Made by a program: the position numbers and the translations under genes. Source: Arthrobacter globiformis NBRC 12137 (GTDB lineage Bacteria; Actinomycetota; Actinomycetes; Actinomycetales; Micrococcaceae). From it: a DNA stretch of 64,000 nucleotides. Below, piece by piece: positions 44,367-52,783 of the stretch (positions within the stretch are counted from its first letter, which is position 1; every line of letters starts with the position of its first letter). The notes below the pieces were generated by a model that saw only the letters and a program-made list of their open reading frames with translations, did not search any database and was not told where the DNA came from. Where the stretch lies: assembly GCF_000238915.1 (NCBI RefSeq), contig NZ_BAEG01000075.1:1-64000 (forward strand), written 5' to 3'.

Positions 44367-44733
44367 GTCGATCTCCTAATTTCAGCAGAGTTGCCACAGC
44401 GCTCCTCCGCGCACCTGAACGTCGCGCGCAGCCGATCCCGTCTTTGGGAATTCCGGCTGGAATCGCGGCCGCTGCGGCCCTCATAAGTGACGGTTGATCC
44501 ATCTTCACTTGCGGCAAGTGCATCTGCATAGCTCATAAATCAGGGCAATCACATCTGAAATTGTGATGTTCATTTACTCCCAGGCTATGCGGGCATCGGC
44601 CCGGCCGGACTATCCGTATGGTGGATAGTTCCTATGGGAAAGTTGCCCTTCTCCAGATACATGGCATCGCTCACAGTAGTTACAGGACCTGCACACCAAA
44701 CCGACCGCAGCCAGTAACCAGAAGGACTTCAAC
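44367..44733. promoter_or_regulatory. Divergent regulatory region of monooxygenase and meta-cleavage operon
   Basis: No gene is seen. Two clear dyads are present: ATCACA-N8-TGTGAT (44548-44567) and ACTATCC-GTATGGT-GGATAGT (44609-44629). The second is a perfect 7-bp dyad with the T-N11-A form of LysR boxes and lies about 105 bases before the dioxygenase start. The LysR protein at 52784-53746 is a candidate binder. AGAAGGA precedes the dioxygenase GTG. Confidence 0.55.
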
Positions 44734-45753
44734 GTGGAAACTCCTCTTTCCCATCTTGCCCACCTCGAGATCACCACTCCGGACGTCGACGCCTCGGCGC
44801 GGTTCTACGAGGAAAAGTTCGGCATGCGCATCGTCGACCGGGTGGACGGCAACGTCTACCTGCGCTGCTGGGGCGACTACTACCGCTACAGCCTGGTCGT
44901 CACCGAAGGCCCCGAAGCCTCCTTGGGCCGGATGGCCTGGCGGACCAACTCACAGGCAGCCCTGGAAGCCGCAGCCCAGCGCATCGAAGCAACGGGCGTG
45001 CAGGGCGCCTGGACGCCCGGCGGCCACGGCTACGGCAAGGCCTATGAATTCACCGGCCCTTACGGCCACCCCATGCGGCTCTTCTTCGACGTCGAGAAGT
45101 TCGTGGCCGAGCCCGGCTTCGAGTCCACTTATCCGGACCGGCCGGAGCGCCGCAGCAGCCACGCCGCCGCACCCCGTTTCCTGGACCACGTCACGGTCGC
45201 CACCTCGGATGTCCGCGGCTTCGCCAAGTGGTACAACGAGGCCCTGGGCTTCCGCGTCATGGCATTCGTGGACCTGGACGAAGCCCCCATCACCGTCTTC
45301 TCCGTTCTCACCACCAACGAGAAGTCCCACGACCTCGGCGTGGTCCTGGACACCTCCAACCGTCCCGGCCGTGTCAACCACATCGCCTTCTGGGTGGACA
45401 CCACCGAGGACCTGCTCCGCACCGCTGACGTCATGATGGAAAACGGCACCCCCATGGAATACGGCCCCTCCATCCACGGCGTCGGCGAGCAGAACTTCCT
45501 CTATTTCCGCGAGCCGTCGGGCCTGCGGGTGGAACTCAACTCCGGTGGCTACCGCAACTACGTCCCGGACTGGGAAGCCAACACCTGGAAGCCTTCCGAA
45601 GGTTCCAACAACTTCTACAAGAACGGCGCCATGCCGCACTCCATGACGGAGTCGTTCCCTCCGGCCGAGGGCTTCACCGCCACGGAGGAAGGTGCTTCAC
45701 CGGAAATGAAGGAAGCCCTGCTGAACCCCTACGCCAAGCAGGGCAGGGGCTAA
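44734..45753 (+). CDS. Extradiol ring-cleavage dioxygenase (catechol 2,3-dioxygenase-like, VOC fold)
   Basis: 339 residues from a GTG with AGAAGGA upstream. Two VOC modules (about 6-120 and 148-275). The Fe(II) facial triad is H152 (FLDHVTVATSD), H216 (RVNHIAFWVD) and E267 (LRVELNSGGYRNY). The C-terminal 60 residues are an extra polar tail. It cleaves the ring of a catecholic intermediate next to one OH (meta cleavage). The final EPSGLRVELNSGG block is typical of type I two-domain extradiol enzymes. First gene of a seven-gene operon. Which ring compound it accepts is not visible. Confidence 0.9.
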   Translation: METPLSHLAHLEITTPDVDASARFYEEKFGMRIVDRVDGNVYLRCWGDYYRYSLVVTEGPEASLGRMAWRTNSQAALEAAAQRIEATGVQGAWTPGGHGYGKAYEFTGPYGHPMRLFFDVEKFVAEPGFESTYPDRPERRSSHAAAPRFLDHVTVATSDVRGFAKWYNEALGFRVMAFVDLDEAPITVFSVLTTNEKSHDLGVVLDTSNRPGRVNHIAFWVDTTEDLLRTADVMMENGTPMEYGPSIHGVGEQNFLYFREPSGLRVELNSGGYRNYVPDWEANTWKPSEGSNNFYKNGAMPHSMTESFPPAEGFTATEEGASPEMKEALLNPYAKQGRG

Positions 45754-45759
45754 GCCGCC

Positions 45760-46722
45760 ATGGCCGAAACGCAATACGCACTCATCCGGTTCCAGGAAAC
45801 CGGCGACGCCAAGGCCCGGGCAGGCCTGCTGGCCGGCGGCCGGGTCCTGCCGCTGGACGGCGACATCAATTCCCTGATCGAGCACTGGGACACCACCGAG
45901 GGCGAGCTGGACGCGCTGGCCGCCTCAGCGGGCAAGGACACCGGCCTGGCGCTGGCCGACGTCCAGGTCCTTGCCCCCGTGGAGCCGGTCCAGGTCCTGC
46001 AAACCGGCGCCAACTACCGCAAGCACGTGATCGACCTCGCCGCCGCACACCGCGAACCGGGCCAGGACGAAGAAGAAGTGCGCGCCAAGACCGCCGCGAT
46101 GATGGACAAGCGGGCGGGCCAGGGCACGCCGTACTTCTTCATCGGGCTCCCGACGGCGATCGCCTCCGCCACCGCCGACCTCACCCTGCCCTCCTACTCC
46201 AATTCCCATGACTGGGAGCTGGAGCTGGCGGCGGTCATCGGAAAGACGGCGTTCCGGGTCACGCCCGAGGAAGCCCTGGACTATGTGTTCGGCTACACCA
46301 TGGTCAACGACATCACCACCCGCGAATACGTTTTCCGCAAGGACATGCCTGCGATCGGTTCGGACTGGTACCGCGCCAAGAACGCCCCGGGCTTCCTGCC
46401 CACCGGGCCGCTGCTGGTGCCGGCCAAGTTCTTCGGCGACCCGCAGGACGTCCGGGTGACCCTGAAGCTCAACGGCAAGGCCATGCAGGACGAGTCCACG
46501 CAGGACATGATCTTCGGCGTGGCCAAGCTGGTCAGTGAAGCGTCCCAGATCATGCCGCTGCGCCCGGGCGACCTGGTGCTCACCGGCAGCCCCGCCGGCA
46601 ACGGCCAGCACTGGGGCCGGCTGCTCCAGGACGGGGACGTCATGGAAGGCACCATCACCGGCCTGGGCACCCAGCTGATCCACTGCAAGGACGAAGTCAC
46701 AACTGAAGGCAGCAACCCGTGA
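45760..46722 (+). CDS. Fumarylacetoacetate hydrolase-family enzyme
   Basis: 320 residues, 6 bases after the dioxygenase. FAH C-terminal domain with metal-binding HDWELELAAVIGKTA (ExE), DYVFGYTMVNDITTREY, and LTGSPAGNGQHWGRLL near the end. In meta-cleavage routes such enzymes act as hydratases, isomerases, decarboxylases or C-C hydrolases on the oxodienoate. An N-terminal domain of about 85 residues precedes the barrel. A second family member is encoded at 50061, so successive steps are likely shared between the two. Overlaps the cyclase gene by 4 bases. Confidence 0.87.
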   Translation: MAETQYALIRFQETGDAKARAGLLAGGRVLPLDGDINSLIEHWDTTEGELDALAASAGKDTGLALADVQVLAPVEPVQVLQTGANYRKHVIDLAAAHREPGQDEEEVRAKTAAMMDKRAGQGTPYFFIGLPTAIASATADLTLPSYSNSHDWELELAAVIGKTAFRVTPEEALDYVFGYTMVNDITTREYVFRKDMPAIGSDWYRAKNAPGFLPTGPLLVPAKFFGDPQDVRVTLKLNGKAMQDESTQDMIFGVAKLVSEASQIMPLRPGDLVLTGSPAGNGQHWGRLLQDGDVMEGTITGLGTQLIHCKDEVTTEGSNP

Positions 46723-47759
46723 CCAGCCAGGACACAGCTGTAAACACCGGCACCGGGGAATCAGCCGCTGATTCCCCGGTGATCCGGCGTGAGGATCCGC
46801 TGGGCAGCATCCGGACCATGGCAGCGGCCCACAACAACTGGGGCCGCTGGGGCCAGGACGACGTCCTGGGGACCCTGAACTTCATCGACGCGGGCAAGCG
46901 CGTTGAAGCCGCTGCCCTGGTGAAGAGCGGTGAGGCGTTCTCGCTCTCCCAGCCGTTCGACACGAACGGCCCGCAGAAGGGCTGGCGCCGCCGCACCAAC
47001 CCGGTCCACACCATGACGGACACCGGGGTGGACGCCGAGCGCGGCAACCAGGGCTTCCCGCACGGCTTCGGCGGCGCGGACGATGTCATCGCCATGCCGC
47101 TGCAATGCTCCACCCAATGGGACGGCCTGGGCCACATCTTCGACCAGGGCAAAGCCTGGAACGGCCGCGCCGCCGGCGACGTGGTCACCTCCGAAGGCGA
47201 CCTGGTGACCGGCATCGAAACCGCCGCAGCCAAGATCGTCACCCGCGGCGTCCTGCTCGATGTCGGCCGTGCGCTCGGCCCCGAACTGGGGAGGAACGAC
47301 GGCGAACTACCGGACGGTTTCGCCATCACCCCCGAACACATCGAGCGGACCATCGCACTGCAAGGGGCCAGCTCAAGGGTGGGCCGCGGCGACATCGTGG
47401 TGATCCGCACCGGACAGTACACCAGGGTCCGCCGCACCGGCTGGGGCGACTACGCCGGCGGCCCGGCCCCGGGACTGTCCTTCAGCACCGCGCCCTGGCT
47501 GCACCGCAGCGAAATCGCCGGGATCGCCACGGACACCTGGGGTTTCGAGGTCCGGCCCAACGAGTTCGACGGCGCCTTCCAGCCCCTCCACCAGATCGCC
47601 ATCCCCAACCTCGGCCTGTTCCTGGGCGAGATGTGGAACCCGGACGGACTGGGCGAGGCGTGCGCAGCGGACGGCAGGTACGATTTCCTGCTCACCGCCG
47701 CCCCGCTCCCCATCACCGGCGCGGTCGGATCACCGGTCAACCCGATCGCCGTCCGGTAA
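46719..47759 (+). CDS. Cyclase-family metal hydrolase (kynurenine formamidase-like)
   Basis: 346 residues from a GTG overlapping the FAH stop. The cyclase/PF04199 core is visible in MPLQCSTQWDGLGHIFDQG, which aligns with the HxGTHxD metal motif but reads with Gln/Trp changes, and in GDIVVIRTGQYTRVR and AGIATDTWGFEVRP. Members hydrolyse amides or lactones, including arylformamides and isatin. In this operon it may open a lactone or an amide formed during ring degradation. The last codons are the first copy of a 14-bp tandem repeat. Confidence 0.85.
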   Translation: MTSQDTAVNTGTGESAADSPVIRREDPLGSIRTMAAAHNNWGRWGQDDVLGTLNFIDAGKRVEAAALVKSGEAFSLSQPFDTNGPQKGWRRRTNPVHTMTDTGVDAERGNQGFPHGFGGADDVIAMPLQCSTQWDGLGHIFDQGKAWNGRAAGDVVTSEGDLVTGIETAAAKIVTRGVLLDVGRALGPELGRNDGELPDGFAITPEHIERTIALQGASSRVGRGDIVVIRTGQYTRVRRTGWGDYAGGPAPGLSFSTAPWLHRSEIAGIATDTWGFEVRPNEFDGAFQPLHQIAIPNLGLFLGEMWNPDGLGEACAADGRYDFLLTAAPLPITGAVGSPVNPIAVR

Positions 47760-47800
47760 GCACAGTCCGCTAAGCACAGTCCGGTAAGCACAGTCCGGTA
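47751..47800 (+). repeat. 14-bp tandem repeat starting inside the cyclase stop region
   Basis: GTCCGGTAAGCACA is repeated at 47751, 47765 (one change) and 47779, with a partial copy to 47800. The first copy contains the cyclase stop codon TAA, so the gap to the next gene has grown by copying the 3' end of the gene. Confidence 0.85.
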
Positions 47801-47855
47801 GCTTTCAGTACAACAAACCGCCAGCAGTAACGCCGTCAATACAAAGGAGTCAGCG

Positions 47856-48980
47856 ATGGCAGCAGTACAGAACGTCGGAATCGTCGGGGCGGGAGCCGCG
47901 GGCCTGACCGCCGCTATCCTCCTGGCCGACGCCGGAATCCACGTCGAAATCCTCGAGAAGGCGGACGCCCCGCAGGCCCTCGGCTCCGGGATCACCCTGC
48001 AGGGCAACGCCCTGCGGATCTTCCGCCAGCTCGGCGTCTGGGACCAGATCGAGGCGAAGGGTTACGGATTCAGCACCCTGGGCCTGCGCGCCCCGGACCC
48101 CGCCGGCACCGTCATCGCGGTCCTCGAGGACATCCGTACCGGCGGCGAGGACCTTCCCGCCACGCTGGGTATGTACCGCCCGGACCTCACCGCCATCCTC
48201 CGCGAACGGGCTGAACAGGCGGGTGCACGCATCAGCTACGGCAGGACAGTCACCGGCATTACGGACGACGGCGGTTCTGTCACCGTGAACACCACCGGCG
48301 GCGGTACCGCCACCTACGACCTCCTGATTGGCGCGGACGGCCTGCACTCCGCCGTCCGCAAAGCCATGGGCATCGACGTCGACCCCCAGCCCACCGGCAT
48401 GGGCATCTGGCGTGCCTTCGTGGAGCGGCCCGAGGAGGTGGTCCGCACCGACCTGACCTACGGCGGACCCTGCTTCATCGCCGGCTATTGCCCCACCGGC
48501 CCGGACACCATCTACGCCTACCTCGTGGAGAGGGCGCAGGAGCGCAAGCACGAGGACGGCCCCCGGATCATGGCCGAACTCGCTGCGGCCTACGGCGGAC
48601 CGTGGAAGGGGATCCGCGCCAACCTGGACCACAGCGCCCGCATCAACTACACGTGGTTCACCACCCACCTGGTGGACGGCCCCTGGAACCGCGGCCGCGC
48701 TGTGATCATCGGCGACGCCGCCCACAGCTGCCCGCCGACGGTGGCCCAGGGTGCTGCTATGGCCCTGGAGGACGCCGCCGTCCTGGCCGAACTGCTGATC
48801 CAGGCCGACGATGTCACCGAAACCCTCTGGAAGGAATTTACCGACCGCCGCCTGGACCGGGCCAAGGCAGTGGTCAACGCCTCCGTCCAGTTGGGCCAGT
48901 GGATGCTCGACGGCGTCCGCGACGCCGACGTGCCGGGCCTGATGCACTCGCTCGCCGTCATGCTGAAGGAACCCGCATGA
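47856..48980 (+). CDS. FAD-dependent aromatic hydroxylase (salicylate/3-hydroxybenzoate hydroxylase-like)
   Basis: 374 residues, AAAGGAG before the ATG. PHBH-fold group A flavoprotein monooxygenase: GIVGAGAAGLTAAILL (FAD), DLLIGADGLHSAVRK (the DG motif) and RGRAVIIGDAAHSCPPTVAQGAAMALEDA (GD motif). It hydroxylates or decarboxylatively hydroxylates a phenolic acid to make the ring-cleavage substrate with NAD(P)H and O2. Length is shorter than some relatives but complete. ATGA overlap with the decarboxylase gene strengthens the idea of consecutive steps. Confidence 0.88.
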   Translation: MAAVQNVGIVGAGAAGLTAAILLADAGIHVEILEKADAPQALGSGITLQGNALRIFRQLGVWDQIEAKGYGFSTLGLRAPDPAGTVIAVLEDIRTGGEDLPATLGMYRPDLTAILRERAEQAGARISYGRTVTGITDDGGSVTVNTTGGGTATYDLLIGADGLHSAVRKAMGIDVDPQPTGMGIWRAFVERPEEVVRTDLTYGGPCFIAGYCPTGPDTIYAYLVERAQERKHEDGPRIMAELAAAYGGPWKGIRANLDHSARINYTWFTTHLVDGPWNRGRAVIIGDAAHSCPPTVAQGAAMALEDAAVLAELLIQADDVTETLWKEFTDRRLDRAKAVVNASVQLGQWMLDGVRDADVPGLMHSLAVMLKEPA

Positions 48981-50050
48981 GCCCCCATTCCGCCGAAGCC
49001 TGTACGGTGGACGTCCACGCCCACATCCTGCTACCGGCCCTGCAGCAGTTCGTGGCCGAGGCGGATCCCGAGGGCTTCGGCGCCCATCAGGCGCTGGAAG
49101 TGCGGCGCAACGGACAGGAATCCATGGCCGCGTCAGGCAGGATGATCAAGCAGCGCTGGCCGCAGCTGACGGATCTGGACCGCCGGCTGGCGGACATGGA
49201 CGCCCAAGGCGTGGACGTGCAGCTGGTCTCGCCGTCGCCGTCGCACTTCTACTACTTCGCCGGCGAAGAGCTCGCCCTGCAGGTGGCGAAGTCCGCCAAC
49301 CAGGCGGTGCGGGCATTCGTGGACCGCGCGCCGGAGCGGCTCAACGGCCTGGGCCTGGTCCCGCTGCAGCACCCCGCCCTGGCGGTGGAAGCACTGGAGC
49401 ACGCCGTGTTGGAATGCGGCCTGCTCGGTGTGGAGATTGGCTCGTTCGCTGCCACCCCGGAGGACCCGGAGCGCGGCACCGTGGAACTGTCAGATCCCAG
49501 GCTGGAACCGTTCTGGGAGCGGGCCGAGGAGCTGGGCGCCCTGGTGTTCCTGCACCCCTTCGGCTGCTCTCTGGATGAGAGGCTCGACCGCTTCTACCTC
49601 GCCAACACCGTCTCCCAGCCGGCCGAAAACGCGGTGGCCCTGTCGCACCTGATCTTCAGCGGGGTCCTGGACCGGCACCCGGAGCTGAAGGTTCTGGCCG
49701 CGCACGGCGGCGGCTATCTTCCCACCACCCTTGGCCGCTCCGACCACGCCTGGCGGGTCCGGCCGGACGCACACGGCTGCGCCCAGCCGCCGTCGTCATA
49801 TCTGCAGAGGCTGTACTTCGATTCGCTGGTCCACAGCCCGGGTGAACTCCGGGCCCTCGTGGCCGCCGCGGGCCCGGAGCAGGTGTTGCTGGGCTCCGAC
49901 TACCCGTTCGATATGGGCTCCGATCTCCCTGTGGACGAGGTTCTCGAGGCGCGGCTTCCCGCGGAGGATGAGGCCCGGGTGCTGGCCGGCAACGCCGCTG
50001 CCCTCGGCATTACACCCGCTTCGATCCGCCCCGCCCGCCGCACAGCTTAG
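48977..50050 (+). CDS. Amidohydrolase-2 family decarboxylase (ACMSD-like)
   Basis: 357 residues from the ATG at 48977 (GAAGGA 6 bases upstream). The TIM barrel has VDVHAHILLP (HxH), LVFLHPFG, VLAAHGGGYLP and LGSDYPFDMGSD, the metal ligands and catalytic Asp of aminocarboxymuconate-semialdehyde, gamma-resorcylate and o-pyrocatechuate decarboxylases. It would remove CO2 either from a hydroxybenzoate before ring cleavage or from the ring-cleavage product. Follows the hydroxylase with ATGA overlap and precedes the second FAH gene by 10 bases. Confidence 0.88.
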   Translation: MSPHSAEACTVDVHAHILLPALQQFVAEADPEGFGAHQALEVRRNGQESMAASGRMIKQRWPQLTDLDRRLADMDAQGVDVQLVSPSPSHFYYFAGEELALQVAKSANQAVRAFVDRAPERLNGLGLVPLQHPALAVEALEHAVLECGLLGVEIGSFAATPEDPERGTVELSDPRLEPFWERAEELGALVFLHPFGCSLDERLDRFYLANTVSQPAENAVALSHLIFSGVLDRHPELKVLAAHGGGYLPTTLGRSDHAWRVRPDAHGCAQPPSSYLQRLYFDSLVHSPGELRALVAAAGPEQVLLGSDYPFDMGSDLPVDEVLEARLPAEDEARVLAGNAAALGITPASIRPARRTA

Positions 50051-50060
50051 GACGTTTTTC

Positions 50061-51059
50061 ATGGTCAAGATTGCTCGTTGGAATTACGACGGCGGGACGC
50101 AGTCCGGCTTTGTGGACGGCGGAAGCTGCTACGCCCTGCCCACGGGCCAGGGCGTCCAGACGCTGCTGGACGCCGGCCTCGAAGAAACGCTGGGCCTTGC
50201 CCGCCAGACCATCGGGTCCGGTCTTGCCGTTCCCTTGGCGGACGTGCAGCTGCTGGCCCCGCTGCTGCCCGCCACCATCCGCGACTTTGTGGCGTTCGAG
50301 GAACACGTCGAAGGCGTGCGGAAGAGCATCGACGGCGTGGCCGGCGTGGTGCCCGAATGGTACGAGGCGCCCACCTTCTACTTCACCAACCCCCACACGG
50401 TGACCGGCACCGGCAAGGTGATCGGTATTCCGGCGGGGTGCGAGGACCTCGACTTTGAGACGGAGGTGGCCGCCGTCGTCGGACGCGTCCCCGGCAGCGA
50501 CGGCCGGAACCTGACTGCCGCCGAGGCGCACCGGCACATCTTCGGCTACACCGTCCTCAACGACTGGTCCGCGCGGGACCTGCAGCGGCGCGAGATGAAA
50601 GTCAGCCTGGGGCCCTGCAAGGGCAAGGACTTCGCCAGCACCCTGGGGCCCTGGATCGTCACTGCCGATGAGTTCGAGGACCTGCACGACGCCGAGGGGT
50701 TCCTGCCGGTCTCCATGGCTGTTGAGGTCAATGGAGAGACGATAGGCCAGGACCTGCTGTCCAATATGGGCTGGCCCTTCGCGGAACTGGTGGCCTACGC
50801 CTCGCAGGATTCCGTGGTGCGGCCCGGCGATGTGCTGGGCTCCGGCACCTGCGGCAGCGGCTGCCTCGCTGAGCTCTGGGGGCGCAACGGTTCAAAGACT
50901 CCCCTGCCGCTCAAGACCGGCGACGTGGTACGCATGACGGTAGGGGGAATCGGAAGCATCGAAAACACCGTGGGTGAGCGGCGTGAGGCCGTGACCCGCG
51001 TGCCGGCCCGGCCCCGCCCGCGCAGCCGGGTTGCTGCTGCGGTTACGTCGGGAGTTTAG
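50061..51059 (+). CDS. Second fumarylacetoacetate hydrolase-family enzyme
   Basis: 332 residues from the ATG at 50061; a longer upstream frame overlaps the decarboxylase. FAH core with CEDLDFETEVAAVVGR (ExE metal site), IFGYTVLNDWSARDLQ and GSGTCGSGCLAELWG. The C-terminal tail is basic (RPRPRSR). Only modestly similar to the first FAH protein in this operon, so it is a distinct step and not a recent duplicate. Probable acyl-pyruvate hydrolase or oxopentenoate hydratase-type function at the end of the pathway. Confidence 0.87.
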   Translation: MVKIARWNYDGGTQSGFVDGGSCYALPTGQGVQTLLDAGLEETLGLARQTIGSGLAVPLADVQLLAPLLPATIRDFVAFEEHVEGVRKSIDGVAGVVPEWYEAPTFYFTNPHTVTGTGKVIGIPAGCEDLDFETEVAAVVGRVPGSDGRNLTAAEAHRHIFGYTVLNDWSARDLQRREMKVSLGPCKGKDFASTLGPWIVTADEFEDLHDAEGFLPVSMAVEVNGETIGQDLLSNMGWPFAELVAYASQDSVVRPGDVLGSGTCGSGCLAELWGRNGSKTPLPLKTGDVVRMTVGGIGSIENTVGERREAVTRVPARPRPRSRVAAAVTSGV

Positions 51060-51060
51060 G

Positions 51061-51837
51061 GTGGCTTCCCTTCGGCTCGATGGCCGGACGGTGGTGATCA
51101 CCGGCGCAGGCCAGGGACAGGGCACTGCCGAGGCACGCCTGCTGGTGGAGGCCGGGGCGCGTGTTATCGCCACGGACCTGGCGGCGGACCTGCCCGAAGA
51201 GTTGGCGGCCTTGCCGTCATCCGCCTCGCACTCATTGGTGTACCGGCAGTTGGACGTGGGTGACGAATCCGGATGGTCCACGCTGGCTGCATGGATCCGA
51301 TCCGAGGGCTGGCAGGTGGACGGGCTCGTCAACAATGCCGGCATTACCCAGCGCAGCCGCTTGCTGGAGGTTTCCCTGGCTGACCTGCAAAGGGTCTACG
51401 AAACCAACGTGGCGGGAAGCCTGTTGGGGATCCAGGCGCTCGCGCCACTAATGCGCAGCGGGGCTTCGATTGTTAATGTCGGTTCTGTCGCCGGCCTGAC
51501 GGCGCACTATCCCGTGGCCTACACCACGAGCAAATGGGCCCTGCGCGGGCTCTCCCGGGTGGCAGCGATGGAACTGGGACCGCGCGGGATAAGGGTGAAC
51601 ACCGTCCACCCGGGGTTCATCGAAACACCCATGACGGCGAGCGCCAAGCCCGCGTTCCGTCAGGCAACCCTGGGCGAGACCCCTCTGGGGCGCACCGGAA
51701 GCGTGGAGGAGGTATCCGGCGTCGTACTCTTCCTCCTCAGCCCGCTGTCCTCCTTCGTGACGGGCGCCGAGATCCCGGTGGACGGCGGCCAGTCAGCCCA
51801 CGGCGGCGCGAAGGCCGTCTCCGACGCCCTGCGCTAA
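51061..51837 (+). CDS. Short-chain dehydrogenase/reductase
   Basis: 258 residues from a GTG one base after the FAH stop, with GGGAG upstream. Classical SDR: TGAGQGQGTAEA cofactor loop, VNNAGITQ, Ser in VGSVAG, and catalytic YTTSKWAL. The C-terminal GAEIPVDGGQSAHGG is standard. Last gene of the meta-cleavage operon and therefore likely to act on an alcohol/ketone in the same route. A terminator hairpin follows. Confidence 0.88.
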   Translation: MASLRLDGRTVVITGAGQGQGTAEARLLVEAGARVIATDLAADLPEELAALPSSASHSLVYRQLDVGDESGWSTLAAWIRSEGWQVDGLVNNAGITQRSRLLEVSLADLQRVYETNVAGSLLGIQALAPLMRSGASIVNVGSVAGLTAHYPVAYTTSKWALRGLSRVAAMELGPRGIRVNTVHPGFIETPMTASAKPAFRQATLGETPLGRTGSVEEVSGVVLFLLSPLSSFVTGAEIPVDGGQSAHGGAKAVSDALR

Positions 51838-51856
51838 CCGCTTCACCACCCCAAGT

Positions 51857-51908
51857 AGGTAGCACCAGATGTCGTTTTGAGGGTTCAGAACGACATCTGC
51901 TGCTACCT
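51857..51908. terminator. Bidirectional terminator between two convergent SDR genes
   Basis: A 20-bp stem with one mismatch (51857-51876 with 51889-51908) and a 12-base loop fills the 91-base gap between the two convergent stop codons. TTTT runs into the loop on the left arm. Confidence 0.75.
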
Positions 51909-51928
51909 GGTTGGGATTGCCGCGGGAG

Positions 51929-52711
51929 TCAGCCCGGCAGCACAGCCGACCAGCCGCCGTCGACCATCAGGTTGGCGCCGGTGACGTAGGAGGCGTCGTC
52001 GGAGGCCAGGAACAGCGCGCACTTGGCGACTTCTTCGGGTGAACCGATCCGGCCGAGCGGGATGCTGCCGGCGATGGTCCGCATGGGGTGCGCTGGTGCG
52101 AGGAGGTTGCCCTCGGTGGCCGCGGTGCGGATCATTCCAGGGCTGACAGCGTTAACGCGCAGTCCATGCGGAGCACCTTCTGCCGCAAGCTGCTTCGTCA
52201 TGGCCACCACCGCGCCCTTGGTGGCGGTGTGGGCCAGCCGGCCGTTGGTCATGGATCCGGTGACTCCCGCCGTGGATCCCACGAGCACGATCGCGGAGTC
52301 CTGCGCCTGGATCAGCTGCGGCCAGAAGTACTTGACCGGCAGGAACACCACATCCATCTCGTGTTCAACATTCCACTTCCAGTCGGCAAAGGTGAGCTGA
52401 TCCACCGGAGCGAAGCGGGTGACGGCAGCGTTGGCGTAGAGGATGTGGATCTGGCCGTACCTGGCGGCGACATCGGAAGCCCACTCAGCCACGGCGGCCT
52501 CGTCTGTGAGGTCGACCCGGCTGCTGCTCATCCGGCCCCCGGCCCCGGTGACCGCCGCAACCGTGGCGGCGGCGCCCGCGTTGTCCATGTCGCAGCCCAC
52601 CACCATTGCCCCTGCCTCGGCGAAGGCGAGCGCGGCCGCCCTGCCCTGGCCGCTGGCCGTTCCGGTGATAACGGCGGTTTTGCCGGCCAGGCGCTGGCTG
52701 GAGTCAGGCAT
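51929..52711 (-). CDS. SDR-family protein with His in place of the catalytic Tyr
   Basis: 260 residues. The cofactor loop TGTASGQGRAAAL and C-terminal VTGANLMVDGGWS are classical SDR. The usual YxxxK reads AHTATKGAV, so His replaces Tyr while Lys is kept, and NNAG reads YANAAV. The Ser in LVGSTAG is present, with about two extra residues before the active site. It may still bind NAD(P) but use altered chemistry, or act as a different type of reductase or dehydratase. It lies 72 bases downstream of the LysR gene on the same strand and may be the last gene of the oxidase operon. Confidence 0.82.
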   Translation of the reverse strand: MPDSSQRLAGKTAVITGTASGQGRAAALAFAEAGAMVVGCDMDNAGAAATVAAVTGAGGRMSSSRVDLTDEAAVAEWASDVAARYGQIHILYANAAVTRFAPVDQLTFADWKWNVEHEMDVVFLPVKYFWPQLIQAQDSAIVLVGSTAGVTGSMTNGRLAHTATKGAVVAMTKQLAAEGAPHGLRVNAVSPGMIRTAATEGNLLAPAHPMRTIAGSIPLGRIGSPEEVAKCALFLASDDASYVTGANLMVDGGWSAVLPG

Positions 52712-52783
52712 GGGGGTCCCTTCCGAAGACGTGTTTCTTCGACTTTCGCAGGGACGGGCCGGACAGGGAACGGCGTTGTGGGT

